A stretch of 64,000 nucleotides of DNA, taken from NCBI RefSeq assembly GCF_038419845.1, contig NZ_JBCAQT010000014.1, positions 79,309 through 143,308 of the forward strand, given 5' to 3'. The notes beneath the pieces are model-generated. The model saw only the letters and a program-made list of their open reading frames with translations, had not been told where the DNA came from and searched no databases. Origin of the DNA: Marinimicrobium sp038419845. GTDB lineage: Bacteria > Pseudomonadota > Gammaproteobacteria > Pseudomonadales > Cellvibrionaceae. This document shows positions 26,621 to 35,326 of the stretch, in pieces. Numbering within the stretch: position 1 is the first letter of the stretch; each line of letters begins with the position of its first letter. Both the position numbers and the translations under genes were made by a program.

Positions 26621-27724
26621 ATGGGCAACCAAACTCCTCTCTACGCCTGCCATAAGGCCATGGGCGGCAAAATCGTCGACTTTGGCGGCTGGGACATGCC
26701 GATCCACTACGGCTCCCAGCTTGAGGAACACAAAAAGGTACGCCAGGGCGCCGGCATGTTCGATGTCTCGCACATGACCGTGGTGGACATTGAAGGCACC
26801 CACGCCAAACCCTATTTGCAGTACCTGCTGGCCAACGATGTGGCCAAGCTGGACGGCAAACCGGGCAAGGCGCTGTACAGCGCCATGCTCAATCACGAGG
26901 CCGGCGTGGTGGATGATCTGATTGTCTACAATAGAGAGGGACACTATCGGCGTGAGGGGCACTACCGGGCCGTGGTGAACTGCGCCACGCGCGACAAGGA
27001 CCTCAAGTGGATGGCGGAAGTGGGCCAGGACTACGAGGTGCAGATTGACGAGCGACCAGAGCTGGCGATGATTGCCGTGCAGGGCCCGGAAGCGATCGAG
27101 CGGGTGATTCAAGTCCTCCCGCAGTACGCCGATGCCATCAAGGAGCTGAAGGTCTTTCAGGCACTGGAAGAGGATGACTGGTTTATCGGCCGCACCGGCT
27201 ATACCGGTGAGGACGGGCTGGAAATCATCCTGCCCAACGAGCAGGCCGAGGATTTCTGGAACGCCCTGGCGAAAGCCGGCGTATCGCCCTGCGGCCTGGG
27301 CGCGCGCGACACCCTGCGTCTGGAAGCGGGCATGAATCTGTACGGGCACGAAATGGACGAGAACACCTCGCCGCTGGTCGCCAATATGGCCTGGACCATC
27401 GCCTGGACCCCGGAGCAGCGCGATTTTGTGGGTCGGCAGGCGCTGACCCAACAGCAGGCCGCCGGTGTGACCGAAAAGCTGGTGGGCCTGGCGCTCACCG
27501 CGCGCGGCGTCCTGCGCGAGGGGCAGACCGTGCGGGTGGCCGGAAGCGAGCAGACGGGCATCATCACCAGCGGCAGCTTCTCTCCCACGCTGGGCCACAG
27601 TATCGCCCTGGCCCGGGTGCCGATTGACGCCCAGGGCGAGTGCGAAGTCGACATGCGCGGCAAGTGGGTCCCGGTGACTGTCACCCGGCCCGCTTTTGTG
27701 CGCCACGGAAAATCCATCATTTAA
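26621..27724 (+). CDS. gcvT: Glycine cleavage system T protein (aminomethyltransferase)
   Basis: A 367-aa tetrahydrofolate-dependent enzyme that releases ammonia and methylene-THF from the aminomethyl-lipoyl H protein. Conserved segments are GGKIVDFGGWDMPIHYGSQ at the N-terminus, MFDVSHM, GYTGEDGLEI, LGARDTLRLEAGM and the C-terminal SPTLGHSIALARV. A short duplicated REGHYR motif (YNREGHYRREGHYRAVVN) is an oddity near residue 107. gcvH follows 24 bp later; gcvP is not in the window. Confidence 0.96.
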   Translation: MGNQTPLYACHKAMGGKIVDFGGWDMPIHYGSQLEEHKKVRQGAGMFDVSHMTVVDIEGTHAKPYLQYLLANDVAKLDGKPGKALYSAMLNHEAGVVDDLIVYNREGHYRREGHYRAVVNCATRDKDLKWMAEVGQDYEVQIDERPELAMIAVQGPEAIERVIQVLPQYADAIKELKVFQALEEDDWFIGRTGYTGEDGLEIILPNEQAEDFWNALAKAGVSPCGLGARDTLRLEAGMNLYGHEMDENTSPLVANMAWTIAWTPEQRDFVGRQALTQQQAAGVTEKLVGLALTARGVLREGQTVRVAGSEQTGIITSGSFSPTLGHSIALARVPIDAQGECEVDMRGKWVPVTVTRPAFVRHGKSII

Positions 27725-27748
27725 ATTTCAAAAACAGGAAAGCGAACC

Positions 27749-28141
27749 ATGAGCGAGATCCGCAACGAACTGAAATACCTGCCCAGCCACGAGTGGGCCC
27801 GTGTCGAATCAGACGGCACCGTGACCGTCGGCATCAGTGACCACGCTCAGGACAGCCTTGGGGATGTGGTGTTTGTGGAGCTGCCAGAGGTGGGCAGCCA
27901 GGTCAGCAAGGGCGAAGAAGCCGGTGTGGTCGAGTCGGTCAAGGCCGCATCGGATATCTACTCCCCGGTCTCGGGCGAAGTGGTCGCCATCAATGAAAAC
28001 CTGGAAGATTCTCCGGAAGTGGTCAATGAGTCCTCCTACGACGACGGCTGGTTTTTCCGGGTAAAGCCCGACGACCTGTCGGAGTTGGACGACGCCCTGG
28101 ACGCCGAGGGTTACCGGAGCGCGATTGAAGACGAGAGTTAA
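27749..28141 (+). CDS. gcvH: Glycine cleavage system H protein
   Basis: A 130-aa lipoyl carrier shuttling the aminomethyl group between P, T and L proteins. Lys65 in VVESVKAASDIYSP is the lipoylation site. The start MSEIRNELKYLPSHEW is typical, with AGGAAAG upstream. It is the second gene after gcvT and is followed by GC-rich repeats instead of gcvP. Confidence 0.97.
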   Translation: MSEIRNELKYLPSHEWARVESDGTVTVGISDHAQDSLGDVVFVELPEVGSQVSKGEEAGVVESVKAASDIYSPVSGEVVAINENLEDSPEVVNESSYDDGWFFRVKPDDLSELDDALDAEGYRSAIEDES

Positions 28142-28156
28142 GTCAGGCGTTTGACG

Positions 28157-28342
28157 TGGTGGGCGGAGCCCACCCTACCGTAGGGTGGCCCCCATCAACC
28201 ACCCCGTAGGGTGGGCTCCGCCCACCAATTCGTGCGTTGAGAGACCCCATATACCACCACCCTAGGGTGGGCTCCGCCCACAGACTCTTGCGGTGATAAT
28301 CCCCCCATCTGCTACCATTTGTAGGGTGGGCTCTGCCCACCA
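28157..28342. repeat. Cluster of four GTAGGGTGGGCTCCGCCCACCA repeats
   Basis: The unit occurs inverted at 28157-28178 and direct at 28206-28227, 28262-28281 and 28321-28342, with a truncated copy starting at 28180. Each unit is itself palindromic (GTGGGC/GCCCAC) and could form hairpins. The set fills the gcvH-MFS gap. It resembles REP-type intergenic elements; the last copy runs to 40 bp before the MFS start. Confidence 0.8.
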
Positions 28343-28382
28343 TCCACACCGTCATTTTGTTGAATCACCGGACGGAGGGAAC

Positions 28383-29648
28383 ATGGCCCGCGCCGCGCTC
28401 AGTCTTTCCGCACTCATCGCCAGCCTGATTCTGCTGGTCAGTGGCAACGCGTTTCTGATGACGCTGCTCGGCCTGCGACTGAGTATCGAAGGCTTCAACG
28501 CCACTCTGATCGGCTGGATCCTGGTGTTCTATTCCGTCGGCTTCGTGGCCGGCACCCTCTACGCCGGACGCATCATTCAGCGCGTGGGCCACATCCGAGC
28601 CTTTGCCGTCTTTGCCGCGATTCTGGCCACGGCCATCCTGCTGCACCCGCTCGCCGTGGAAGCGGGCCTCTGGGGGCTGTTGCGTGCAGTCGGGGGGTTC
28701 GTGATCGCGGGGCTGATGATCGTGATCGAGAGCTGGTTCAGCAGCAAGGCCGACAACAAAAACCGGGCGAGCCTGTTCGCGGTCTACCAGGTGGTGTTCT
28801 TCCTCTCCACCGCCGGTGGGCAGGTGTTGATCCGGGTCAGTGACCCGGCCGGCTATATCCCCTTCAGTCTCGCCGCCATTCTGGTGATCCTGGCGGTCGT
28901 TCCCCTGTCGCTGACGCGCACCCAGTCTCCGGTGATGGAAACCACCAGCCGGCTGTCGCTGCGCCAGCTGTTCCGCACCTCACCGGTCGGCGGGCTGGGC
29001 GCGCTCCTGGCGGGGCTATTGATCAGCGCCTTCTACACCATGGGGCCGGTCTACGCCAATAACATTGGCCTGGAAGTGAACGAAATCTCCAATTTCATGG
29101 CGGCGGCCATCATCGCCGCGATGATCCTTGCCTGGCCCGTGGGCCAGCTGTGCGATCGCTATAGTCGGTACAAAATCATGTTGGGCGCCGCGGCCCTTGC
29201 CGGTATCTGCAGTCTGGTGGCCGCCCTGCTCGGCAGCTTCAACATGCCGTTGCTGATTTTCTTTGTGGGTCTGTACATGGGCATCAGCGCTGCGCTCTAC
29301 CCTATCGCGGTTGCAATCACCAACGACCTGATGGACAGCCGTCAGATCACCGCCGCCAGCACCGCGTTATTGTTGAGTTACGGTGTGGGCAGTTGCATCG
29401 GCCCGATCATCAGCTCCGCCTTCATGGAGCTGCTGGGTCCGCGCGGGTTGTTTATCAGCAGCGCCCTGATTCTCGGCGGGTTGAGTCTTTTGATGTTGAC
29501 CCGCTTCGGTCAGCCGAAGACGCCGGTGAGTGAGCAGGAGCAGTTTGTTACCACCACCCCGGAAGCCACACTCGGGTTGCAGGAAATCGATCCGAGGAAT
29601 CCGGGTTTTGATGAGGAGTCCGAGGAGGTTGAGGGCAGGGGTTCATAG
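28383..29648 (+). CDS. MFS transporter, YcaD-like
   Basis: A 421-aa major facilitator with 12 predicted membrane segments. Family clues are GWILVFYSVGFVAGTLYAGR, the cytoplasmic loop motif RVGHIRAFAVFAA and the second-half counterpart LCDRYSRYKIMLGAAALAG. The C-terminal 40 residues are a charged cytoplasmic tail. The start at 28383 follows GGAGGG; codons upstream in frame are translated repeat sequence. Substrate unknown. Confidence 0.85.
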   Translation: MARAALSLSALIASLILLVSGNAFLMTLLGLRLSIEGFNATLIGWILVFYSVGFVAGTLYAGRIIQRVGHIRAFAVFAAILATAILLHPLAVEAGLWGLLRAVGGFVIAGLMIVIESWFSSKADNKNRASLFAVYQVVFFLSTAGGQVLIRVSDPAGYIPFSLAAILVILAVVPLSLTRTQSPVMETTSRLSLRQLFRTSPVGGLGALLAGLLISAFYTMGPVYANNIGLEVNEISNFMAAAIIAAMILAWPVGQLCDRYSRYKIMLGAAALAGICSLVAALLGSFNMPLLIFFVGLYMGISAALYPIAVAITNDLMDSRQITAASTALLLSYGVGSCIGPIISSAFMELLGPRGLFISSALILGGLSLLMLTRFGQPKTPVSEQEQFVTTTPEATLGLQEIDPRNPGFDEESEEVEGRGS

Positions 29649-29672
29649 CAGAATAAATGTAAGGAGTGAAGG

Positions 29673-30278
29673 ATGAATACCGGCGCACTGAAGTTGACGA
29701 TGTACCTGCTCACAGCCCTGCTGTTGCTCAGCGGCTGCTCTTCTGACAGCGACCCCGATTATCAGGCCGCAAGAGAGGGTGACGATCCGCCCACACTGGG
29801 TGAGCCAAGGGAGCTCGACGTCTCGGGCGACAACGTCTCTGTGCTGGATATTGAAAGTTATTACAGCCTGCATCTCTATGGCCCCACCCTCAAAATTTAC
29901 CACCTGAGAGACCAGAACGCGGTCCTGAAAATTTCAATAGACAATACTTCGACCGAGTTTGAAATGGATGTGACGGTGGCTCTGTTTGCCGATGACCTTC
30001 CGGATGAAGACCTGGAGAAGTGGATCAACAATCAGCACTCGGACGGAATCTACCCGGATGCTCCTGAACCCCTGGCAACTTTCGACCTGCCGGAACAAAG
30101 CCATTCGGTCACCTCTCACACCCTTATTGATCAGTCCGTCGGCCAGAACGGGGACGAATATGACAACTATGCGCTGGAGCTTTACGTTGATAATGTATCC
30201 GAAGAAGACGTGTTCTATCTGATGAGCTTTGTTGCCGACGCTGTGGTCCATGTGCAAACCCGCGACATCGACCAATAG
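29673..30278 (+). CDS. Putative lipoprotein of unknown function
   Basis: I do not recognise a family. The 201-aa product has a signal sequence with a lipobox (LLLLSGCSSDS), then an acidic mature domain (SIDNTSTEFEMDVTVALFADD). The start follows AAGGAG. It lies 24 bp after the MFS gene and may be co-transcribed with it. Confidence 0.7.
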   Translation: MNTGALKLTMYLLTALLLLSGCSSDSDPDYQAAREGDDPPTLGEPRELDVSGDNVSVLDIESYYSLHLYGPTLKIYHLRDQNAVLKISIDNTSTEFEMDVTVALFADDLPDEDLEKWINNQHSDGIYPDAPEPLATFDLPEQSHSVTSHTLIDQSVGQNGDEYDNYALELYVDNVSEEDVFYLMSFVADAVVHVQTRDIDQ

Positions 30279-30283
30279 CCGTG

Positions 30284-30316
30284 CGAGAACCGCATTGGAA
30301 GACGAGAACCGCATTG
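30284..30316 (+). repeat. 14-bp tandem direct repeat before the DUF503 gene
   Basis: CGAGAACCGCATTG occurs at 30284-30297 and again at 30303-30316, 5 bp apart, ending just before the RBS of the DUF503 gene. It looks like a short local duplication. Confidence 0.6.
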
Positions 30317-30330
30317 AAAAAAGGTAAGCC

Positions 30331-30612
30331 ATGCACATAGGCATTCTGACCTGCAGCATTTCCCTCCCCGGTTGTGGCTCGCTCAAGGAAAAGCGCCAGC
30401 GCATGGGCGGGCTGCACGAGCGGCTGGGACGAAACCCGTCGATTGCGGTGTGCGAGAGCGGCGAGCGCGACCGTCACGATGCGAGCGAATGGTCGTTTGT
30501 GGTGACAGGGTTGTCGCGGCGTGATGTCGAATCGCTCTGCAGCGAGGTTGAAAACAGGCTGGAGCAAGCGGTGGATGGCCGGATTCTGAATATCAGCCGG
30601 GAGTTTCTGTAA
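30331..30612 (+). CDS. DUF503 family protein, YlxP-like
   Basis: A 93-aa protein with the DUF503 opening MHIGILTCSISLPGCGSLKEKR. The family's small alpha/beta fold is encoded near ribosome-assembly genes in Gram-positives, and its role is unsettled. The start follows AAAGG. It stands alone between the lipoprotein and the antiporter. Confidence 0.8.
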   Translation: MHIGILTCSISLPGCGSLKEKRQRMGGLHERLGRNPSIAVCESGERDRHDASEWSFVVTGLSRRDVESLCSEVENRLEQAVDGRILNISREFL

Positions 30613-30667
30613 GACCCGAACGGGATCGGGCTCGACATCCACTGCAAAATCGCCATAATTGACAAGC

Positions 30668-31852
30668 ATGTCTTTAACCGAAATCAATCCCGCCGCCCTC
30701 GCCATGATTCTGCTCGGTGTCATCCTGTCGGTGAGCATTCTCGCCGACGTGATCGCTGACCGTACGCCCGTGCCGCGCATCTCCGTGCTGGTGCTGGTAG
30801 GGCTGGGTGTGGCGCTGATTCACCAGGGACTATTGGGGCAGGACAGCGGCGAGCTGCTCGATGGACTGAGTGAGCCCCTGATCAAACTCGCTCTGGTCAT
30901 GGTGGCCTTTTTGCTGGGCAGCGAACTGACATTGGACCGGCTCAAGGCCACCGGCTCATTGATACTGGTATTGTCCATCACTGTGGTGTTAAGCAGCGCT
31001 CTGGTGGTGGGAACCGGTTTGTGGTTGCTGGGGTTTGCACCGGCACTGGCCATTGCCCTGGGCGCCATTTCGGTGGCGACAGACCCGGCGGCGGTGACCG
31101 AGAGCATACGCGAGCGCGGCGATACCGGGCTTCGCGCCCGACTCCTGCTGGGCATTGTCGCCATTGACGACGCCTGGGGGATTCTCACCTTCGGTCTGGG
31201 CATGGCCATCCTCGGCTGGCTACTCTCCAGCGAGCCCGAAACAGCCCTGTTGCATGCCGGTTGGGAGCTGGGCGGAGCGGCCCTGCTGGGTACGGTTCTG
31301 GGCCTTCCCGCCGCTTTTCTCACCGGCCGGCTCTCTCCCGGACGGCCCACACAGGTGGAGGCCATCGCCCTGATGTTGCTGATGGCGGGGCTATCGGCCT
31401 GGCTTGGGGTCTCGGAGATCCTGACCGCCATGGTGGCCGGCATGTGGGTGGCCAACGGTTCGCGCCACCACACCCAGTCCTTCCGCGAAGTGGAATACAT
31501 CGAGTGGCCCTTTCTCGTGTTCTTTTTCGTGTTGTCGGGGGCCAGTATTCAACTCGACGCACTGAACCAGGCTCTGGGACTGACTCTGGCCTATCTTGTG
31601 CTGCGTTTCCTGGGGCGCTTTCTGGGGGGCTGGCTGGGCGTGCAGTTGCCGTCGCTACGACACCAGTCGCTGCCCCCGAACCTGGGCCTGGCACTCACTC
31701 CCCAGGCGGGCGTGGCCATCGGCATGGCGCTACTGGCGGCCGAGCGCTACCCGAACGAGCTGGCGCACCTGCTGCCGGCCGTGATCGCCTCCACATTGGT
31801 CTTTGAGGCGATTGGCCCCTGGTTGGTGACGCGAGTGTTGCGTCGAGCATAA
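30668..31852 (+). CDS. Cation:proton antiporter (CPA family)
   Basis: A 394-aa inner-membrane protein with about 12 hydrophobic segments and no soluble C-terminal nucleotide-binding domain. Motifs of sodium/proton antiporters include ISVATDPAAVTESI and GIVAIDDAWGILTFG, the latter carrying the paired aspartates of the ion site. The ATG at 30668 is preferred; a TTG nine bases earlier is the alternative. The exact ion cannot be assigned. Confidence 0.85.
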   Translation: MSLTEINPAALAMILLGVILSVSILADVIADRTPVPRISVLVLVGLGVALIHQGLLGQDSGELLDGLSEPLIKLALVMVAFLLGSELTLDRLKATGSLILVLSITVVLSSALVVGTGLWLLGFAPALAIALGAISVATDPAAVTESIRERGDTGLRARLLLGIVAIDDAWGILTFGLGMAILGWLLSSEPETALLHAGWELGGAALLGTVLGLPAAFLTGRLSPGRPTQVEAIALMLLMAGLSAWLGVSEILTAMVAGMWVANGSRHHTQSFREVEYIEWPFLVFFFVLSGASIQLDALNQALGLTLAYLVLRFLGRFLGGWLGVQLPSLRHQSLPPNLGLALTPQAGVAIGMALLAAERYPNELAHLLPAVIASTLVFEAIGPWLVTRVLRRA

Positions 31853-31911
31853 TCTCAGAGGTACTGAAGCAATCCGACAGATCTGGACACCCTGTTACCC
31901 GATGAGCCCTT

Positions 31912-31955
31912 TTGTAAAAAAGCCGTTATCAAGCGCAACCGACGGTTTTTTACAA
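31912..31955. terminator. Terminator at the left edge of the AT-rich island
   Basis: TTGTAAAAAAGCCG and CGGTTTTTTACAA form a long stem with one bulge, flanked by T/A runs. It overlaps the LysR stop codon and lies 60 bp after the antiporter, so it can serve both converging genes. Confidence 0.65.
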
Positions 31956-32855
31956 CGAGAGTCTTTCAAAAAGCGAATCTTCTCGAAATCGGCGAATAAG
32001 GTAATCCTTGAATACCTTAAGACGCTGACAACGCTTCATGTCTGGATGAATAAGAACCCAGATGTCGCTTGTCTGCGCGAAGTTAACCTTAAAGAGCCGC
32101 TCCAGCGAAGGTTTGGCTTGGTCATCCGGCAGGATAGCGATACCGATTCCTGCCGCTGCCAATGCCGACATGGAGACCAGGTCATTGGATCGAGCAACAA
32201 TGCAGTCCCGAGGTACATTTCCTTCTAACCAGCGAAACGCGGGGAGGAAGGTCAGATCAACATGGGCGGAAATAACCCGGTGCTCAGCCAATTCAATTTC
32301 ATCCGCAGGGCGCCCACATTTCTCCAGGTAGGCGGGGGCCGCATAGGCACTCCATCCCAGTGAAAACAGACGTTGACCTACCAGGTAGTCCGGCGGCGCG
32401 GAGCACGATCTGATAGCAAGATCGGCTTCGCGTCGCGACAAATCACAGTCCGCATTTGTCACCAAAAGATTGATGTTGATCTCCGGATACACATCCTGAA
32501 AATCCCGGATGTACCCGGGAAGAAAACAATAGGCCAGGTTGTGGGGGGCGGTTAGCCCAACCGGTCCTCGAAGCTCCTCGTTATTATTGTCCAAAAGCCG
32601 CTGAATATCATCGACACGGGTCGACATTTCATCGACATACTTGAGCACGTCCTTGCCTTCTTCCGAGAGCTGGTAACCTTCAGACAGACGAGTGAACAGT
32701 TTGGCGCCCAACGCGTCTTCCAGGTTGTTGATTCGTCGAAACACTGTCGAGTGATTCACACCCAGTGTTTCCGCAGCGCGCGCCAGCGAACCAGACCGGG
32801 CGACACTGATAAAATATTTGAGGTCATTCCAGTTTAGCTTGTCAAGATTCACCAT
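31950..32855 (-). CDS. LysR-family transcriptional regulator
   Basis: A 301-aa regulator with an N-terminal winged helix (LNWNDLKYFISVARSGSLAR, AETLGVNHSTVFRRINNLED) and a LysR substrate domain (LTAPHNLAYCFLPGYI ... SAHVDLTFLPAFRWL). The start at 32855 has GGAG about 11 nt upstream; the open frame extends eight codons further. It is divergent from the GST gene, and the shared promoter region holds a palindrome suited to a LysR operator. It probably controls the GST gene and possibly the adjacent biosynthetic operon. The effector is unknown. Confidence 0.9.
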   Translation of the reverse strand: MVNLDKLNWNDLKYFISVARSGSLARAAETLGVNHSTVFRRINNLEDALGAKLFTRLSEGYQLSEEGKDVLKYVDEMSTRVDDIQRLLDNNNEELRGPVGLTAPHNLAYCFLPGYIRDFQDVYPEININLLVTNADCDLSRREADLAIRSCSAPPDYLVGQRLFSLGWSAYAAPAYLEKCGRPADEIELAEHRVISAHVDLTFLPAFRWLEGNVPRDCIVARSNDLVSMSALAAAGIGIAILPDDQAKPSLERLFKVNFAQTSDIWVLIHPDMKRCQRLKVFKDYLIRRFREDSLFERLSL

Positions 32856-32871
32856 AGGCAAGTATCTCCAT

Positions 32872-32929
32872 ATTTGCAAATCCCGTTTTCACAAATGGCC
32901 ATTCTATTGACATACGGCAGGCCTATAAT
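32872..32929 (+). promoter_or_regulatory. LysR-type operator and -10 of the GST gene
   Basis: ATTTGCAAAT (32872-32881) is a perfect palindrome centred about 60 bp upstream of the start predicted by the TATAAT at 32924-32929. There is no good -35, which suits an activated promoter. The operator also lies just before the LysR start, suggesting autoregulation. Confidence 0.5.
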
Positions 32930-33011
32930 GGGAAGTCACCTAAACGCAATGGCTAACCAATTATTGGCAGGCGCCCATTGTACCCTATAAACCCAGGCTG
33001 TGGAGTCTATC

Positions 33012-33743
33012 ATGTCTATTGAATCCCTGGAGCTCGTTAGTCATAACCTGTGCCCCTATGTACAACGATCCATCATCACACTAGACGAAAAAAACATTAC
33101 CCACCGACGAACCTACATCGACCTGAGTAACAAGCCGGATTGGTTCCTTAGAATGTCTCCGACGGGAACGGTACCTTTATTGTTGGTCAACGGCAAGGAT
33201 GTGATATTTGAATCCGCTGTCATCTGTGAATTTCTAAACGAAGTCACCCCGGGATCATTGCACCCGGATAGTTCTATCACCAAAGCGCAACACAGAGGAT
33301 GGATTGAGTTTGCATCGCAGATACTGAACAACATAGCAAAATTGTATAACGCAAAAACAAGTACGGAATACAATAATCAGGCAAGCGAGTTGAGCACCAA
33401 GTTCAGTCACCTGGAATCCGCTGTAGCTTTGCCCTATTTCGCAGGCGATGCATTCAGCATGGTTGATGCGGCTTTCGGCCCTGTGTTTCGCTACTTCGAC
33501 ACGATGGATCCGTTCCTTCCACATGACGTCTTTTCCGGCTACACAAAGGTACAGGAATGGCGTGAAATCCTGTCAAATCGGCCTTCAATAAAGAACGCGG
33601 TGGACCCGGACTACCCGAGCAATCTGGAACGATTTCTGGTTAACCGGAACTCTTATATATCGACTTCTATAGGTCCACTTCACCCTGACGCTCAAAGCCT
33701 TTCAACCCCAAATTCTGTTCACGCTCCAAGCCCTACAGATTAA
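33012..33743 (+). CDS. Glutathione S-transferase family protein
   Basis: A 243-aa protein with an N-terminal thioredoxin-fold GST domain: LVSHNLCPYVQRSIITLDEK holds the probable active-site Cys, and GTVPLLLVNGKDVIFESAVI carries the cis-Pro and glutathione-binding Glu-Ser. A helical C-terminal domain follows. About 35 extra C-terminal residues are Ser/Pro-rich. It resembles the omega/SspA-like CPYxxR group. The start follows GGAG. It is divergent from lysR and converges with the methyltransferase gene. A role in detoxifying the cluster's product is inference. Confidence 0.85.
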   Translation: MSIESLELVSHNLCPYVQRSIITLDEKNITHRRTYIDLSNKPDWFLRMSPTGTVPLLLVNGKDVIFESAVICEFLNEVTPGSLHPDSSITKAQHRGWIEFASQILNNIAKLYNAKTSTEYNNQASELSTKFSHLESAVALPYFAGDAFSMVDAAFGPVFRYFDTMDPFLPHDVFSGYTKVQEWREILSNRPSIKNAVDPDYPSNLERFLVNRNSYISTSIGPLHPDAQSLSTPNSVHAPSPTD

Positions 33744-33779
33744 GGGGGGGGGTTACAACTCACGGCGACGACGCACAAA

Positions 33780-34871
33780 TCATTCTTCATGAACAGTCGC
33801 GTTCGCCGCCGTTCCAACCAAAACCCTGGCACCTGTTGCCTGCCGAAACATGGCGACTAAATCGCCGTGCCGTTTAACGGATCCTTGCCATTCATAGCCC
33901 TGCCTAAAACGATCTGTAACTCCCTCTTCCTTGATGGGATAGAACCGGGAAAACTCCAGGGACAGACGATCGCCGCATTTGACCGAGATTGGTTCGGCAA
34001 TTGGCAGATAAGCGTGTTTCCAGCTATCGGACGTCGTTCGGCCCAAAATATCATCGCCGGAGATATCCAACACCCTTTTAGGGGACAGACAGGCCACAAA
34101 GTATACCTTGAAACCTGTCAGTAGACCGTCGGTATTGATATCGAACGTACGCGCTTCTGTGTACGCGGAGCTCTGGATCCAGTCATCCTGGTAACGTTTC
34201 AACAGCGCCGGGCTACCAAGATAGGTGGCCCTGGGTAAAATCGCATCGTAGTACATATCAAAGCGACTGTTTACCCCGTGACTTTCAAGCAAAGGATCCA
34301 ACGAATAGCTGTCGTTGATAGTCGCCACATCTCCCTTGCTTACAGCCTCGTGCGCGCCGCACGCCGCAACAGGCACGATATGGGACTCCACTTCCAGGGG
34401 GATGCATTTCCCACCGGGCTTGAGCATGCGTTCAATGGCATCGTTCAAGATTGGCTGGAAGCCTTCATTGTCGCCCATGTTCCCCATGATTTCGGAAATC
34501 AGGACGTCAACCCGTTCCGGCAGATCAACGTCGAAAGACAACTTGTTGATGGGCACAAAACGGTCCTCAAAGCCGTTCTGCGCCATCACGCTAGTGGCAA
34601 TAGCCAACACCTCGGGATCCATGTCAATTCCGTAGACTTTACCGGCGCCGGCCTCCAGAGCCCAGAGACCGAGAATACCGGTTCCAGTCCCCAAATCCAG
34701 AACCGTATCTCCCGGCTTAATGACCTCATCAATTGCCGCTTTATAGGCGATCATGCGAATGTGGTCGTTCAGCATCAAGTGATGGAATGCCTCGTCCCAG
34801 CTCAACAGCGCCTCTGAAAATGGCAGCCACGGTTCTTCGGCTTGATAAGGTACATAGGGTTTAGTAGTCAC
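33780..34871 (-). CDS. PRMT-like SAM-dependent methyltransferase
   Basis: A 363-aa class I methyltransferase resembling protein arginine methyltransferases. Motif I is DLGTGTGILG (59-68) with the acidic residue in GIDMD (about 83). The double-E loop appears as SEIMGNMGDNEG (Glu127 and Glu136). The helix before motif I, HLMLNDHIRMIAYKAAI, also fits PRMTs. GTG at 34871 after AAGGAAAG is the start; a longer in-frame extension overlaps the doxX gene and is rejected. SznE of streptozotocin synthesis is a PRMT-like enzyme methylating free arginine, so the substrate here could be arginine, a guanidine intermediate or the imidazole. It is the last gene of the operon. Confidence 0.8.
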   Translation of the reverse strand: MTTKPYVPYQAEEPWLPFSEALLSWDEAFHHLMLNDHIRMIAYKAAIDEVIKPGDTVLDLGTGTGILGLWALEAGAGKVYGIDMDPEVLAIATSVMAQNGFEDRFVPINKLSFDVDLPERVDVLISEIMGNMGDNEGFQPILNDAIERMLKPGGKCIPLEVESHIVPVAACGAHEAVSKGDVATINDSYSLDPLLESHGVNSRFDMYYDAILPRATYLGSPALLKRYQDDWIQSSAYTEARTFDINTDGLLTGFKVYFVACLSPKRVLDISGDDILGRTTSDSWKHAYLPIAEPISVKCGDRLSLEFSRFYPIKEEGVTDRFRQGYEWQGSVKRHGDLVAMFRQATGARVLVGTAANATVHEE

Positions 34872-34882
34872 CGTTACTTTCC

Positions 34883-35326
34883 TTAGCTGGATTTTTCCAC
34901 TGTTGGCGCATAGGGAGACTCTCCGGTAGAGGCCTGTCTGTTGTCCAGCGCGTAGGCACCAGAACCCGTCAAGACGACGGCGGCGGCGATTACTGTGAGA
35001 AACAAGGGGTATTCCCAGCCCCCATTCTCCGCAGTGAAGAGCCACCCGTTGGGCAGGTGCGCCCAAGTGGCACCGAGCAGAATAGGCACAACAACCGCAG
35101 CGCATATCCTGGTTTTGTAGCCGGCGATCAACGCAACGCCAGTAATCGCTTCGACAGCGAAAACTACGTAGGCAAACCATCCCGGAAGTCCAATAGATTC
35201 AAAGAAAGAGGCCGTTCCGGGGAGTGTGAACACGAACAACTTCAGGTAAACACTGTGGGCCACAAGGACAATGCCAAGAGCAACACGAAGAACTAACGCA
35301 CCATAGGGAAAGTATTTATCATTCAT
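34883..35326 (-). CDS. DoxX family membrane protein
   Basis: A 147-aa inner-membrane protein with four hydrophobic helices. VLRVALGIVLVAHSVYLKLF and GLPGWFAYVVFAVEAITGVAL are DoxX-family signatures. DoxX proteins are quinone- or thiol-redox-associated membrane proteins of diverse roles. It lies 11 bp upstream of the methyltransferase gene. Its job in this operon is unknown. Confidence 0.85.
   Translation of the reverse strand: MNDKYFPYGALVLRVALGIVLVAHSVYLKLFVFTLPGTASFFESIGLPGWFAYVVFAVEAITGVALIAGYKTRICAAVVVPILLGATWAHLPNGWLFTAENGGWEYPLFLTVIAAAVVLTGSGAYALDNRQASTGESPYAPTVEKSS

Noticed and set aside
28157..28342. CRISPR array
   Set aside because: Units differ in orientation and spacing, are self-palindromic, and no cas genes are present.
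34872..35180. N-terminal extension of the PRMT-like methyltransferase
   Set aside because: The extra 103 residues overlap the doxX gene in another frame and are Cys/Arg-rich without homology; a GTG with a good ribosome-binding site follows.
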